Numbered from the stretch's first letter, positions 49,581 through 61,770 are shown. The stretch is 64,000 nt of DNA from Chitinophaga sp. E66 (GCA_019285755.1 CP079103.1:248001-312000); one strand, 5' to 3'. Notes: a model not told the origin generated them from the letters alone. A program made the numbers and translations.

Positions 49581-50994
49581 TTATAGCATCTCCGCGAGTG
49601 CCCGGATGCCTTCTTCCAGGTGTTCTTCCGAAACAGAGCCGAAGCTGAGGCGCAGGCCGTTTACGTCTTTACCATGGCTGTAGCAGTCGGGAGTGATGAT
49701 GTGGATCCCTTTGGCCAGGAGCTTTTCTGCGACTTTCTGCCAATCCGGGGCGTATGAGGTACGATCCAGAAGGCAAGACCCCATCCGGAGTCTGGAAATG
49801 GGCCTTGTCGGCCAGGTATTGCCGGAGGAGCGCCTCGGTGACGTCCCGCTTATGGGTAGTGCTGGGTGGCTTTTTTAAGGTGGCGTTTGATGGTGCCATC
49901 CTGGATGAGCTGGAGAACGGCCTGCTCCATCATGGCATCTCCTGCACATCGATGATCTTGCGCAGCTCGTTCACCTTATCCAGGAGGCCGGGGATGTTGC
50001 TGACCAGGAACCCGATCCGCAGCGCCGGGGCTACCACCTTGCTCATAGTACCGATATACACGTACCGTTTCAGCTCCCGGTAGCTCGACAGGGGCAGCAC
50101 CGGCCGGTACCCGAAATGGAATTCGTTGTCGTAGTCATCCTCGATAATGGTAAACCCGTGCTTATTGGACAGTTTAATGAGCTCTAGTCGCCGCTGAAGG
50201 CTCAGGGTGACCGTGGTGGGGTATTGGTGGTGAGGCGTCGTATACAGGGCTTTAATGGCCTTTCCGGAGGCTGTATGGGCCTGGATGTCGTCCAGGCGGA
50301 GGCCTTCCTCATCCACGCGGATGGGAAGCACCTTGGCCCCCGCATGCCTGAAAGTGTTCCAGGCGGGCTGGTAACCCGGGCTTTCGGCCATGACGTAGCA
50401 GTCTTTCTCTAACAGGCACTGGGCCGTCAGGTACATGGCCATCTGGCTGCCACGGGTGATGCATACCTGTTGCTCGCTGACCTGCATGCCCCGTTGGTGG
50501 TTGACCATCTCCGCGATCGCTTTCCGGAAACCCATATCGCCCAGCGGGTTGGCGTATCCCATCAGTTGCCATTTACCCTTCCGGTTAAAAATCTGCCGGT
50601 AAGCCCGGGCCAGTTCTGCAATAGGCGCGATCTTACTATCTGGGTGGCCGTCGTCGAAATGGATACGGTATTTAGGCAGGGCTTCAGGTTCGGGTTGATG
50701 GCGGGAAGGGGTAGCGCGGGATTTTGCCATGGCAGGCAGCTGCTCGGCCACGAACGTTCCCTTCCGCTCGCGGGACACCAGCCATTCTTCGTTCAGCAGC
50801 ACATTCAGCGCTTCCACGATGGTGTTCCTGTTCACCTGCAGCTCCTGCGCCAGCATGCGGCTCCCGGGAAGGGCGGTGCCGCTTTTCAGCCTGCCGGATT
50901 GTATATCGGCGATAATGGCGTCCGCTATTTGGAGGTAAACGGCCTTATCGCAAGTGTCGTTAATCTGGAATTCCAGTTTCCAGGGTCTGAGCAT
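49581..50994 (-). CDS. MocR-type regulator (GntR winged helix fused to aminotransferase domain)
   Basis: About 471 residues. The N-terminal GntR winged helix (about 15-80; LPGSRMLAQELQVNRNTIVE) is linked to a fold-type I PLP-binding domain (about 120-470) with the Schiff-base lysine in YIGTMSKVVAPALR. Members such as PdxR and GabR respond to PLP or its derivatives. Breaks near 49930, 49790 and 49720 affect the C-terminal third; pieces match in order (DAMMEQAVLQLIQDGTIKRH; VNGLRLSFGSVSEEHLEEGI). Its promoter overlaps that of the divergent thioredoxin-like gene, suggesting it controls both. Confidence 0.87.
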
Positions 50995-51037
50995 CTGGAC
51001 TACCTGTTTTTATGAAAACTGTATCATATGGATGGTC

Positions 51038-51066
51038 CAAAGGTAGCCTATTTTTGTGTCGTCAAA
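51038..51066 (-). promoter_or_regulatory. Promoter of the MocR regulator gene
   Basis: On the minus strand, TTTG (plus coordinates 51063-51066) and TACCTTTG (51038-51045) match the -33 and -7 elements with a 17-base spacer. It predicts a start about 37 bases before the GntR-protein ATG. Confidence 0.7.
51049..51056 (+). promoter_or_regulatory. Candidate -7 box of the thioredoxin-like gene
   Basis: TATTTTTG fits TAnnTTTG, 44 bases before ATG 51101. It is only 3 bases from the opposing -7 box, inside the regulator promoter. There is no good -33 element, consistent with an activated promoter. Confidence 0.5.
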
Positions 51067-51100
51067 CACACCTTCTTTCACTTGATTAAATAAACAAACC

Positions 51101-51331
51101 ATGGCAAAATCGGTATTTTATCACGCAGGCTGCCCCGTTTGCGTGAGCGCGGAACAAGACATCATCAACCTAATCGGCGCTGCAAATGTTGAAGTAGTGC
51201 ACCTGGGCGATCAGCAAAACAGGATAGGCGAAGCAGAAGCCCTGGGCCTGAAATCCGTGCCGGCACTGGTAACGCCCAATGGCAACGTGCTGCACATCAA
51301 CTTCGGCGCAGCTATCGGAGACCTGAAATAA
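51101..51331 (+). CDS. Thioredoxin/glutaredoxin-like small protein
   Basis: 76 residues. The redox motif is at the N-terminus (FYHAGCPVCVSAEQ, C-P-V-C), followed by VEVVHLGDQQNRIGEAEALG and the cis-proline segment LKSVPALVT. It is a minimal thioredoxin fold, likely cytoplasmic. It is divergent from the MocR regulator and 91 bases upstream of a YggS-type gene. Confidence 0.75.
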   Translation: MAKSVFYHAGCPVCVSAEQDIINLIGAANVEVVHLGDQQNRIGEAEALGLKSVPALVTPNGNVLHINFGAAIGDLK

Positions 51332-51422
51332 TCTTTCCCCAACGCTGAAGATCCCGGCCGCTGGTCCTTCCCGGACACCAGTTGCCGGGCTTCGGCTTTA
51401 TCACTATACAAACATTAACATC

Positions 51423-52160
51423 ATGAGCGATTCCATCCTGCACCACCTGAAAGACATAGAAACCCGTATCGCCCATGCTTGCCAGGCAGCCGGCCGTAAC
51501 CCGGCCGGGGTCCGCCTGTTGCTGGCCACCAAAACCGTCCCCGGACAGGATACGCATCGCTTTGGATGCCGGTTATACTTTGATCGCGGAAAATAAAGTG
51601 CAGGAGCTGAAGGAGAAATACGATGCGCTGCAGGCGATCCCCACGAAAATCATTTCATCGGCCACCTGCAGACCAATAAGATCAAAGACCTGCTGAAATA
51701 CGAAGTAACCTGCCTCCAGTCCCTCGACCGGCTGGAGCTCGCCGAAAGGCTCCATCAACGCCTGCTGGCGGAAAACAAAACGATGGAGGTGCTCATTCAG
51801 GTCAACACTTCCGGCGAGGAAAGCAAATTCGGCGTACATCCATCCGGGACGGCTGATCTCATAAAAGCAGTTGCGCAATTGGGAACATTAAAGGTGAAGG
51901 GCCTGATGACGATCGGACTGCTAAGCGTGGAAGCGGAAAAAGTAAGGGTGTGTTTTCAGTTGTTGCGCAAACTGCGTGATGAAATAGGCGCGATGGAAAT
52001 AGCAAATGTGGAAATGAAGGAACTGTCGATGGGCATGAGCGGCGACCTGGACATCGCCATAGCGGAAGGTGCTACTATCGTGCGGGTTGGCACGGCGGTG
52101 TTTGGTCAACGGCCCACGCCCGACAGTTTCTACTGGAATGAAAATACACAGGTATCATAA
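51423..52160 (+). CDS. YggS-family pyridoxal phosphate homeostasis protein
   Basis: About 245 residues. It is a PLP-binding, single-domain alanine-racemase-fold protein (PLPBP/ProSC family) that buffers intracellular PLP. Conserved parts: LLLATKTVPPDRIRIALDAG (PLP Lys in the KTV motif), AENKVQELKEKY, FIGHLQTNKIKDLLKY, VLIQVNTSGEESKFGV, LSMGMSGDLDIAIAEGATIV, VGTAVFGQR. Breaks near 51546 and 51650 are single-base. Its position beside a PLP-sensing MocR-type regulator supports a B6-homeostasis role. Confidence 0.88.
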
Positions 52161-53626
52161 CGGCCTCCGGAACACCGGGTCGCCGTACAATTCGGCATCT
52201 GTTTTTTTAATAGCAGGAGGCCGGATACCCGCGCGGGAGAACCGCTCCGCGAAGGCGTCCAGGTCGCGGAAGCCCCCGGCGTATATGTTTTGCATCACCT
52301 TCCAGTATGCATTCAGCTGCGTAACAGCCGCCTGCCAGGATGCGGGGTCTGCTTTATACAATGCGCTGTCGTATCCCAGGCATATCGCAGTATAAGCCGC
52401 CCTTGCCTGTTGGAGGCCGTTGCCGGATGCGATGTCTTTGGCTAACGCCGGTAACTTTGGCGTAAGCTGTTCCTGGTCTCTGATGAATATAACGGGAGCT
52501 GGTGGCTGCGTGTGAATGGTATACATCATTTGCCCGTTCACCACGCCGCGCTTGCCGCCCTGTTCCGCATTGACCAGTTCAAATAACTCGATCAGCCTGT
52601 CAGCAAAGGAAGTGATGGTTTCATTCATCGGCATATTGTCGCGGCTGGTATTGGTATACCGGTCCACGATCTTCCAGCCTTTGGCCAACATGGCGCGATA
52701 GCCGTGCATGGCGCCAAGAATAGTGCCTACGGTTGCGGCATTGCAATCGGCGTCCCAGCCCAGGTTAAAGGCCTGTTGTAGCGTAGCGGCAAAATCCCCT
52801 TTGCCGTATAACAGCGCGAGGATGATGGCCCCGGTGTTCAATTCCGTTCCGTTGCGGTCGCGCATGCCGCCATTTTCTTTCGTGTAGGTGTCCCGAAGCA
52901 GGGTGCGGGCTTGTTGCCAGTTGTCCGGAAAGCGTTGGTGCCACTGGCGGACGGTCGCCAGCAACCGGCTGGTATGGCTCAACGGATCGAGGAAGCTGCG
53001 CCTGCGGCGATGATCTTATCGATGTCGTTTTCCATGAAAGCCGTTGCAATCATCGTGGTGAAGAGCTGTGTCGTCTGCGCGGGCTCACCGCCGATGGCCA
53101 CCCGCGTATAATGCAGCCCTGTGCGCGCGGCAGTCTGCGGCATGGCGGGAGCTAACAGGGCGAACGTTTCGCAAAGAAACTGTCCGGACACGTTGAACGC
53201 AGCCCACGGGTTCAGGCGCGGATCGCCGGTTTCCGGCGGGGTAAAACCCATATCCAACAAATGCCGCGCATAGCGGTTGGAGCACCAGATGTTCTTGTTG
53301 ATGCGCGATTTCCACAATGCCGCTATGGTGTCGTAAGGCAACAATAATGTTCGACGGCGCTGCATCTCGCAGATATACACCCATTCAAAATCGGTGTCGT
53401 CGTCTGTCCATGCCCCTTCAGGCAAAGCGGGGACGTATCCTTCCACCGAACCCGGTTCCCGGAAGTATTTGAACTCATGCGGAATGCCGTTCAGGTTGCC
53501 CAGCATTTGGCCGAGGAGACCGCCCCGGATCTTATCCGTGATCTCTGCTACGGGCACCTGTATCGCCTGTTGCGCAAAAAGAGACGGCGCCGTGAAGAGC
53601 GCCGTCAATATGAAAAGATATCTCAT
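52155..53626 (-). CDS. Secreted ADP-ribosylglycohydrolase family protein (copy 1)
   Basis: About 490 residues. A signal peptide (MRYLFILTALFTAPSLFAQQ) places it outside the cytoplasm. The fold-defining motifs are the N-terminal IRGGLLGQMLGNLNGIPHEF, the metal-binding GAWTDDDTDFEW (about 90-101) and the second cluster GWDADCNAATVGTILGAMHG. One break near 52985 is single-base. The family hydrolyses ADP-ribosyl linkages or related N-glycosides. It is the last gene of the rbsK-led operon and overlaps the convergent YggS gene by 6 bases. Confidence 0.87.
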
Positions 53627-53628
53627 GT

Positions 53629-55158
53629 CTAATGTTTTACCGGCGGATGGGAGAAAACCAGCGCCTCCGTTACATGGACCTTTGCGCCGTCTGCAGGGTT
53701 CTGCCAGCGAAGCGCGGCGGTATGTTGGCCCGCGGGTAATGCAAAGGCATACGCCACTTCATCGCGACGGGTGGTTTGGTTGGCGGGGAGGCTTATCGAT
53801 TTTGCCACCTTCCCGTCGATCAGTAAATCCACCTGCGCGGTGTAGCTTTTGTCGGCTTGCACATATCCTTTAAAGACGATTCCTTTCCCTTCGAATGGCA
53901 CCGGTTCTGTTTGCTGCACCAGTTTATGAATGGCGATCTTCCGCGTGGGGTAATGCCCGTCGAATCCCTGTTCCAGCTTCACGGGGCGCGGGGCAGGTAG
54001 GCGATGGTTACACCCTCCGCAGTTACCGTTCCCCGGTTTTCCTTTATCACGGCCAAAGCCTGATCGAAGCTCATGCGGTAGAGATCGTTCAGTGAAGCGG
54101 TAGTGTAGACGAAGTTGCGGTCTTCTACGATGCGCAATGCTTCCAGATACTTCTCCGGTATCTTGCTATATCCGATCATGGTGCCCAGGATCCCCGCCGC
54201 AGATGCGGGATTGCAATCCGCATCCTGCCCGCAGCGCATGGAAATATCCATCGTCCTGGTGAAGTCTCCGTTGCCGTATAGCAGCCCGATGAGGATATAG
54301 GCGGAATTCACCGTGGCGTCGATGTTGAAAGGCGTATGCACGCCGTCGGGGCAGTACAGGTCCTCGCTCCAGTTGCGCTCTACTTCGAACCAGGCGCGCT
54401 TCCAGTCGTCGGGGTACTTTTTATGCGCGGCGATCACGGCTTCCATACATTGACGGTACTTGCTCTGTGCGGGGATCGTTTTGAGGCCTTCTTTCACGAT
54501 CCATTGGATGTCGTCAGAAACAAAAGCCAGCGAGTACATCGCTGCAACATACACGCCGCCGTACCATCCGTCGCCGTAGTTCATGATATGGCCGATACTG
54601 TCGCAGACGGCGCTGGATACCTGGGTCATTCCCGGCGCCATAAGCCCTGCAAAGTCTGCTTCGATCTGGAAGTCGATATCGTCTGCATGGGGATTATTCA
54701 TCCAGTGCCCGCTGGCCGGCGCCTTGATGCCGTTCAGCAGGTTGTAGCGTGCCGCCTGGTTGGCGTGCCACAACGGGTACGAAGCATAGGCGAAGGCATT
54801 GGCGAACGAATCGGTGGGGGCTTTAAGGCCGTGCTTTTCGAAGACCTGTACGAACGTGAGGTCCATATACACGTCGTCATACAACCCGGGAAGTTATCGT
54901 ACCACCATTTGATACTGCTGCTGTCCCAGTGCACCGGGATGTAATCCTGGATCATGGTGCCGTTGTACTTGAATTCGAAGTGGCCGCCGTAGGTGCAGCC
55001 GATGGTTTGTCCTGCCCACCCGCCTTTAATTTTGTCCTGCAGCGTAGCGCGGCTTAAGTTGACTTTAGGTCCTTTGGATGCGGAACCGGTTCCCGGAACG
55101 CCATCACCGCGGAAGCGATGGCGCCCAGGAACAGACCGGAAATGATGAGTTTGCGCAT
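53629..55158 (-). CDS. Secreted ADP-ribosylglycohydrolase family protein (copy 2) with C-terminal beta domain
   Basis: About 510 residues. The signal segment is MRKLIISGLFLGAIASAVMA; then KIKGGWAGQTIGCTYGGHFE, YDDVYMDLTFVQVF (metal site), a helical body and the second site CGQDADCNPASAAGILGTMI. Unlike copy 1, it has an extra C-terminal beta-rich domain (about 420-510; KGIVFKGYVQADKSYTAQVD). Breaks near 55070, 54890 and 53985 are single-base. It ends 2 bases before copy 1 starts, so the two are probably translated together. Confidence 0.85.
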
Positions 55159-55188
55159 AGTATTTTAAATGGATGTTTTATTGGATGA

Positions 55189-56757
55189 TCAGGGATTGTA
55201 TCCCGGGTTCTGCGGGAAATTCTGCTTCCCCATGATGTTGAGCTCGCCGTTGGGAATAGGCCAGCGGACGTTATGATCTTTAATGTTAGTGCGCGGCAGC
55301 AGATAGTTCTCGCCCGTGTAAGGGTTCGGTTCACCTGCATGCGCCCGTACCTGGCTGAGCAGCTTGCCGATCCGTTTGAGGAAGAACCAGCGGTGACCTT
55401 CCAGCCCCAGTTCCCGGGCCTGCTCGTCCATGATCAGCTGTTCCGTAACGGTGCCGGTGAAGGCGGTATTACCCGCACGCGTCCAGGTTTTATTGTAGTA
55501 CTTCAGCGCGTTGCCGTTGTCGCCCTTGCGCATATACGCCTCTGCGGCAAACAGGTAAGTTTGCGACAGGCGGTAGACGAGGAAGTCTTTATAAGACCAG
55601 CCGTCATCCGGCGAGGAAACGGTCCACACGTCCACGAACTTGGTAGTGGTAGGATGGAAGGCCGTGTAATAGAGGCTTTTATTGTCTTCTGTCACTTTCA
55701 CCGTATCGCCCTCCTTCGTACCCGCCGGCATGCCGGGCACTACTTTCGTTACAATATATTCCGTTTTGAAGTATTGTTTATACCGCTTGTCATTCGCCTT
55801 GTCGAAAAGACTGAACAGGTAATCGTTTGGGTACATCCAGCCCCAGCCCCAACCGCCGTTGGTGAAGCTGCGCTCGCCGCATACCTTATCGTACCAGGGA
55901 ATGAAATGCGACTGCATGCGGTTGGTCATGACGTCATACCCGCCTTTGGCGCTGCGGAGCAGGTAAAGGGCTTCGCTGTGGTTGAGGTTGCCGCTGCCGA
56001 ACACCTGTTCCAGCGGGGAGACTGTAGTCCGTGCGTTTAAAGATTTCTTCTGCCTGTTTGATGGCCTCGTCCCAGTTCTGCTGCCAGAGGGCTACGTCGG
56101 CCTTAATATGCCGGGCCAGGGTTTCCGTGACTTTGCCGGGGTCGCGGGCTGTTCTGCTGATGTGCTGGATGGTGTAGTCGAGGTCGGCGTTGACGAGGGC
56201 ATAGATGTCTTCCGCTTTCGCCGGACGGTAATCTCTGGCCTGGTTGACGTTCTCCGGGGTAGTAGGTTCCGTGTTCAGCCAGATGCGCTCGTACTTGCGG
56301 TAGAGCCAGAAATAGGAATGCGCCCTGAAGTAGCGGGCTTCCGCTATGGTGTGGCGCACTTCGGGATGCGCGTCGGCCATCTTTTCGCCGTAGAAGATGA
56401 TTTCATTGGCTTTGCCGATCACGGCGTAATGAAACTTCCACAGGTAAAAGCGACGCCGTCGCCGTTTTGCATCTCGATGGGGTCGTAGGTACGATATCCG
56501 TTGCCCGGGCCGCCGTTCATGACCGTGATATCTGTGCCGCCGATGACGGACAGCATTTCTGCTCCATCCCACCAGGCGCCGTCGCGCGGGCCGCGTTGTT
56601 CGAGGATGTAGAGCCCGGTCATGGCTTTGTCCAGGCCCTGTGGCGTGGAGTATAACTCCACGAGAGTGAGGTTAGTTTCGCTTTCTTCCATGAGCTGGTC
56701 TTTACAGCCTGTTGCCAGGAAGGCGCATAGTATGATAAGGTTGCGGATCTTTCTCAT
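55189..56757 (-). CDS. SusD/RagB-family outer-membrane lipoprotein
   Basis: About 522 residues. The lipoprotein signal MRKIRNLIILCAFLATGC is followed by SusD features: LVELYSTPQGLDKAMTGLYI, AEARYFRAHSYFWLYRKY and a C-terminal QARELGLEGHRWFFLKRIGK. Breaks near 56435 and 56020 are single-base. It binds the ligand on the cell surface and acts with the SusC channel encoded 10 bases upstream. Its place in the ribokinase operon suggests a ribose-containing ligand. Confidence 0.92.
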
Positions 56758-56767
56758 GACGCTGATA

Positions 56768-59766
56768 TTAAAGGTGGATATTCAGCCCGAACTGGAAAAC
56801 GCGCGGTTCGGGGAAGTCGCCGGGATTGGATTCCGGGCTGTAGGATTTGTAGTCGGTGAAGGTGAAGAAGTTCTCCAGTCCTGCATACACCCGTAGGGAT
56901 CGGATGCGGGCGGGCTTCGTCCAGGCGGCGGGCAGGGTGTATCCCAGCGTAATATTCCGGAAACGGATGTAGGACGCGTCCTGGTACCCGATCACATGGA
57001 GGTACGGATTCTCCATGCCGGTTTCCCGGGGCGTGGGGCTTCATTGGAAGGGTTCTCCGGCGTCCAGTAATTTACTTTCAGCCCGTTGGTCAGCCCTGTG
57101 AGCGCACCGCCCTGGTTGCTGGAAAAGAGGTAGGGATTCTGGCGGTAGATACCATTCACCCAATACAAATCCCAATACAGATCGAATCCTTTATAGCGGA
57201 AGGAGGAGTTGATAGCGGCGGTAAATTTGGGATCGCGGCGGTAAAGGATCTTGTCGGCCTCATTGATGATATGATCCCCGTTCAGATCGGCCACCCGCAC
57301 ATCTCCGGGCTTGGCGTTAAGGGTGGGGTGGGCGTCCATGAAGCCCTTGTCGGACTCCTGCCAGATGCCCTCGAACCGGTGATCGAAGAAGACGTTTACA
57401 GACTCGCCGATGAACCAGCGGTTGTTCAGGTCGTTGACGGGCTTGCCTTCCGCGTCTGTCTTACCGTCTATCTTCACCAGCTTGTTCACATTGCGGGAGA
57501 ATACCAGTCCCAGGTTCCATGCTATCTCCTTTGAGCGTAGCGGCTGGATATTCACCATGGCCTCTATGCCGGAGTTCTTCACCTCGCCCAGGTTCACCAG
57601 CTGCGAAGTGTAGCCGAGAATGTTGGGGAGGGATTTGTTGATGAGGAGATCGGTGGTGCGGGTGTTGTAGTATTCGAAGGAGCCGCTCACCCGGTCATTG
57701 AACAGGCTGAAATCCAGCCCGAGGTTCCCGGAGACGGAGGTTTCCCACTTCAACGAAGGGTTGTACAGCGACGAAGACGGCAGGAAGCCCGATGTGATAG
57801 CCGGCGATCCCGCATTGTTCATCAGGATGCCCTGGTACAATACCGTTACTCCCAGTGAATTATAGGGAGACACGGCCTGGTTGCCAACGGCGCCATAGCT
57901 GGCACGCAGCTTCAGGTCGTTGAGCCAGGGTTGCCTTTCAGGAAATCCTCCTGCGAAATACGCCACATCAATGAGCCGGATGGGAAATACCCGAACTTGT
58001 TCTCCGGCCCGAATACCGATGAGCCATCCGCCCGCATGGTAAAGGTCGCGAGGTATTTATCCTGTATGTTATAACGCGCCTGGCCATATACGACAGGATT
58101 TTCCGTTTAGATACCCAGTGCGTGGGCGTATTCGACTTCTGCGCGCTGCCGATGCCGTCTGCCCCAAACTTATCGTAAGGGAAGTTGGTGGCGCTGACGC
58201 CCGTTTGTTCGTAATTGATCTTGTTGATACTCTGCACGAGGGTCACGTCCAGATTGTGCCCGTTATCGAAGCGGTGGTCGTAACTGAGGATATTTTCCAG
58301 GAGGAAGTCGGCGTTGCGCGATTCGGAAATGGAGCCATTACCGTTAAAGATGCGGCCGTTCTGATGTAGGCTTGTCTGGTAGAATTTGTTGGAAGAGGTG
58401 TTGTTGTTGATGCTGGTGTTCAGCTTGTATTTCAGTCCGGGGATGATGGTCCACTCCGCGAAAACGTTGGCCAGGAGGTTGTTGTATTTCGTTTCGTTGG
58501 AGGATTCCCGGGCGTTCCACAGGGGATTGGTGCTATTGGATTCGCCGATGACGTAGTTAAGGTTGCCGTTCTCATCAAAGGGCGTGGCGTAGGGAGGGGC
58601 GGTGAGGAAACGGTAGAACCCGTCCCAGGATCCGTCTTCAAACGTCTGGGTTGCGAAGGAGTAGGCTACGTTGGCCCCGAGTGTCAGTGACGGCAGTAGT
58701 TTGTGATCGAGGTTGAGGCGGAAGTTGGTACGGTCGAATCCGGCCTGTTTGGCGAGGCCATCCTGCCCAAGGTACCCTCCGGAGAAGGCGACGCGCGTCT
58801 TTTCGGTACCAGACCGTACGCTGGCGTCGTACTTGCGGACCCAGGCATCGCGGATGAGGAGGTTTTCCCAATCTGCTGTTTGCTTGTTGCGAATGGCGGA
58901 AAGGATGGGAGCGGGGAAGGCCTGTTCGTCGGTGGGATAAACGCCGCCGTTCTTGGTGCGCACCGCTTCGCGCCGCAGCTGCGCCCATTCGTCGGGCGAG
59001 TAGAGGTCGAAGTTGCGTTTGAGCTGCTGGAGGGAATGTTGTCCCGTTACCTCCAGCTGGAGGCTGTTGGCTTTGGCGCGTTTGGTGTTGACGAGCACCA
59101 CGCCGTTAGCCGCGCGGGCGCCATAGATCGCGGTGGAGGCCGCGTCTTTCAATACCTCGATGGTGGCAATGTCGGCGATGTTCACATTATCGATGTCGGA
59201 CACCGGTACGCCATCCAGGACGAACAACGGGGCGTTACCTCCGTTCAGGGAGCGGGTGCCGCGGATGGTGATGTTGGACCATCCGCCCGGGCGGGCGCTG
59301 CCCTGTGTCACCTGCACGCCCGAGGCCTTGCCGCGTAGCAGTTCGGTAACGCTGGTGGAGGTCTGGGGCGCGAGCTTCTCCGCGTCGATAGATACTACGG
59401 AGCCGGAGATGTCGCTTCGTTTCTGCGTGCCGTACCCTACTACCACTACTTCACCCAGGTCGCCATCTGGGGCAAGGATGATATTAATTACGGACCGGCT
59501 GTTAACCGGAAGGTTCGTCTTGCGGTAGCCGACAAAACTGATTTCCAGCGAGGCATCGGGGAGGAAATAGAAATGGCGTAATTGCCATTTGCGTCTGTAT
59601 GCACGCCGGCGTTGCGGCCTGCTTCCCGGATGGTGGCATTGGGAAGCGCCTGGCCGCTGAGGCTGTCGGTAACTAGCCCCGTCACCCTGAACTGTGCGAA
59701 TGCGAACTGCGCGCAGGCGAGCAGGAGGAGGGTAGCTCCCATGTCTTTCAGTACCCTGTTTTTCAT
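56768..59766 (-). CDS. SusC/RagA-family TonB-linked outer-membrane transporter
   Basis: About 1000 residues. A signal peptide (ALLLLACAQFAFAQ-like) and CarboxypepD_reg domain (VTGLVTDSLSGQALPNATIR) precede the SusC signature VVVGYGTQKRSDISGSVVSI and the plug (VTELLRGKASGVQVTQGS, ATIEVLKDAASTAIYGARAA); the barrel ends PRVFQFGLNIHL. Breaks near 59570, 58095, 57970 and 57030 are single-base. With SusD it imports an oligomeric or nucleoside-like ligand using TonB energy. Confidence 0.93.
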
Positions 59767-59809
59767 ACGTGAATGTTTAGAATGTAGCGATTGGTTTGTA
59801 TGCACGGGT

Positions 59810-60810
59810 TTAGCGGCCGGCGGCTATAATAAGCCCCAGGCCCGCTACAAAAAGGATGAACATGGCGGTGATTAGCCCGCGGACGCCAGGGTGGCGCCTT
59901 TAAATTCTTTCCAGACCAGTACGCCCCACAAGGCGGCTACCAGCGTAGCACCCTGCCCCAGGCCATAAGAGATCGCCGGGCCGGCCTTACCAGAGGCGAT
60001 GAGATTGAAGAGATTGCCCAGTCCCCAGATGCACCCGCCCAGTACGCCAATTAGGTGCACCTTCGGCGTGCCGCGGAAGTAAGTGGAGAACGAAATGGGG
60101 GCGCCTTCCAGCGGGCGGCGCATCAAAATGGCATTAAACAGCAGGTTGCTGGCAAAGATGCCTGTAGCGAACACCACGAAGGCGGTATAGGGCGTCATCT
60201 TGCCCGCTGCCGGCGCTTCAAAGTTCTCCAGGTCCATCCCCGCCGCGATAAAGGGGTAAAGGTAGACATCAGGATTCCCGCAACCACGGCGATGGCGATC
60301 CATTTGCCAACGCCTTTGCGGCCGGTGCTGCCGGAATGCTTGCCATAAGCGACAGCATTGATGATGATGGCCAGGGCTACGAGCGCCACGCCTGCGAAGA
60401 GCATGGAAGCGTTGCCTTTGGCGGCCAGTGCGTAATTTAAAATGACGCCGATCACCAGTGCAAGCCCGATACCTACGGAAACGCCACAGCCATGCCGGCG
60501 CCGGAAATTGCGGCAGTGAGCAGGATGTTGGCGAGGTTGAACACGACGCCACCGATGAGAGCGCTGCGAATGTTGGCGGCATCAGCCTGGATATGTCTGC
60601 CAGGAAAGGCCGGCCGCCGGGGCCGTTGCTGCCCAGGGTAAATGCGCCGAGCAGGGAGAAGAGGAAGATCCCCAGCACATAATCCCAGTAGAACAGCTCG
60701 AACCGCCAGCTGCCGGCCACGAGTTTCTGGGTATTGGCCCATGAGCCCCAGCACAACATGGTGATCAGGCAAAAGACGACGGCGAGGGAATAGCTTTCTA
60801 CGATAAACAT
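59810..60810 (-). CDS. GRP-family sugar transporter (glucose/ribose porter)
   Basis: About 333 residues with around ten hydrophobic helices. The start MFIVESYSLAVVFCLITMLCWGSWANTQK (split here as MFIVESYSLAVVFCL and TMLCWGSWANTQK) and the repeats FNLANILLTAAISGAG, VLGGCIWGLGNLFNLIAS and ISYGLGQGATLVAALWG are typical of the drug/metabolite superfamily sugar porters next to ribokinase in Bacteroidota. Breaks near 60590, 60478, 60255 and 59885 are single-base; the last moves the stop to 59810. It probably carries ribose across the inner membrane. Confidence 0.85.
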
Positions 60811-60854
60811 AACGTGTGGATTTATTTGGTTGGATGGATGGCTGTTCGGATGGC

Positions 60855-61770
60855 TTAGTTCAGGATATTGAACAGCACTTCGTTTCTATATGGAATGGAT
60901 GATTGCGCTCCCAGCCGCGTAACGGCGATAGCGGCGGCGTTGCAGGCAAAGGCAACGGCTTCTTCTATGGTGCGCCCGTCGGCCAGGCCGGTGGCAAGCG
61001 CACCGTTGAAGACGTCTCCCGCGGCGGTGGAGTCTACCGTATCTACCACTGGCGCCGGAATGTGCCGGAATTTACCCTCGTGCAGCACGGCCGCGCCTTG
61101 TTTGCCGAGCGTGATGATCACGCTTTTTACGCCCAATTGCTGAAGGCGTTCGGCGGCGCGGCGCGCGCTGGGGAGGTCTTTGATGCGAATGCCGGATAGC
61201 ATCTCGGCTTCATTTTCGTTAGGGGTGATTACATCGATCAGGTGGAAAATGTCGGCAACCGAGCCATTTGCCGGGGCTGGGTTGAGGATGACCAGCAGTC
61301 CTTTGTCGCGGGCGTATTGCGCGGCGGAGCGCACCGTTTCCATGGGGATCTCCAGTTGGATGAGCATTACCTTCGCGTCCGGGTGACGATCGAAGGCTAA
61401 GGCTACGTCTTGCGGTTGAAGGTGCGCATTGGCGCCGGGAGCCACCACGATGCTGTTCTCGCCGGTGTCGTCTACGGTGATCATAGCGATGCCTGAAGGC
61501 GCCTCCGGGTCTGAGAAGATGCCGGTAATGTCTACGCCCTCCTGGTCAAAGAGGTGGGCCGACTGCTTGCCGAAGATATCGTCGCCGATCTTGCCGATAA
61601 ATGCTGCGTTGCCCCGAGCCGGGCTACCGCCACTGCCTGGTTAGCGCCTTTGCCGCCGGGGTTCATAAAGAATACGCCGCCGAGAACGGTTTCGCCGGGT
61701 TGTGGAATATGAGCGGTTTTACAACCATGTCCATGTTGATACTACCTACCACGAGGATCTTGTTTGACAT
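60855..61770 (-). CDS. rbsK: Ribokinase (PfkB family)
   Basis: About 305 residues. MSNKILVVGSINMDMVV is followed by the substrate-binding GGKGANQAVAVARLG, IGKIGDDIFGKQ, the nucleotide region NPAPANG and the catalytic DTVDSTAAGDVFNGALATGL (anion hole GAGD here AAGD, base Asp). Breaks near 61705 and 61618 are single-base. It phosphorylates ribose to ribose 5-phosphate. It is the first gene of the operon running to 52155 and is preceded by a good promoter at 61848. Confidence 0.92.
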
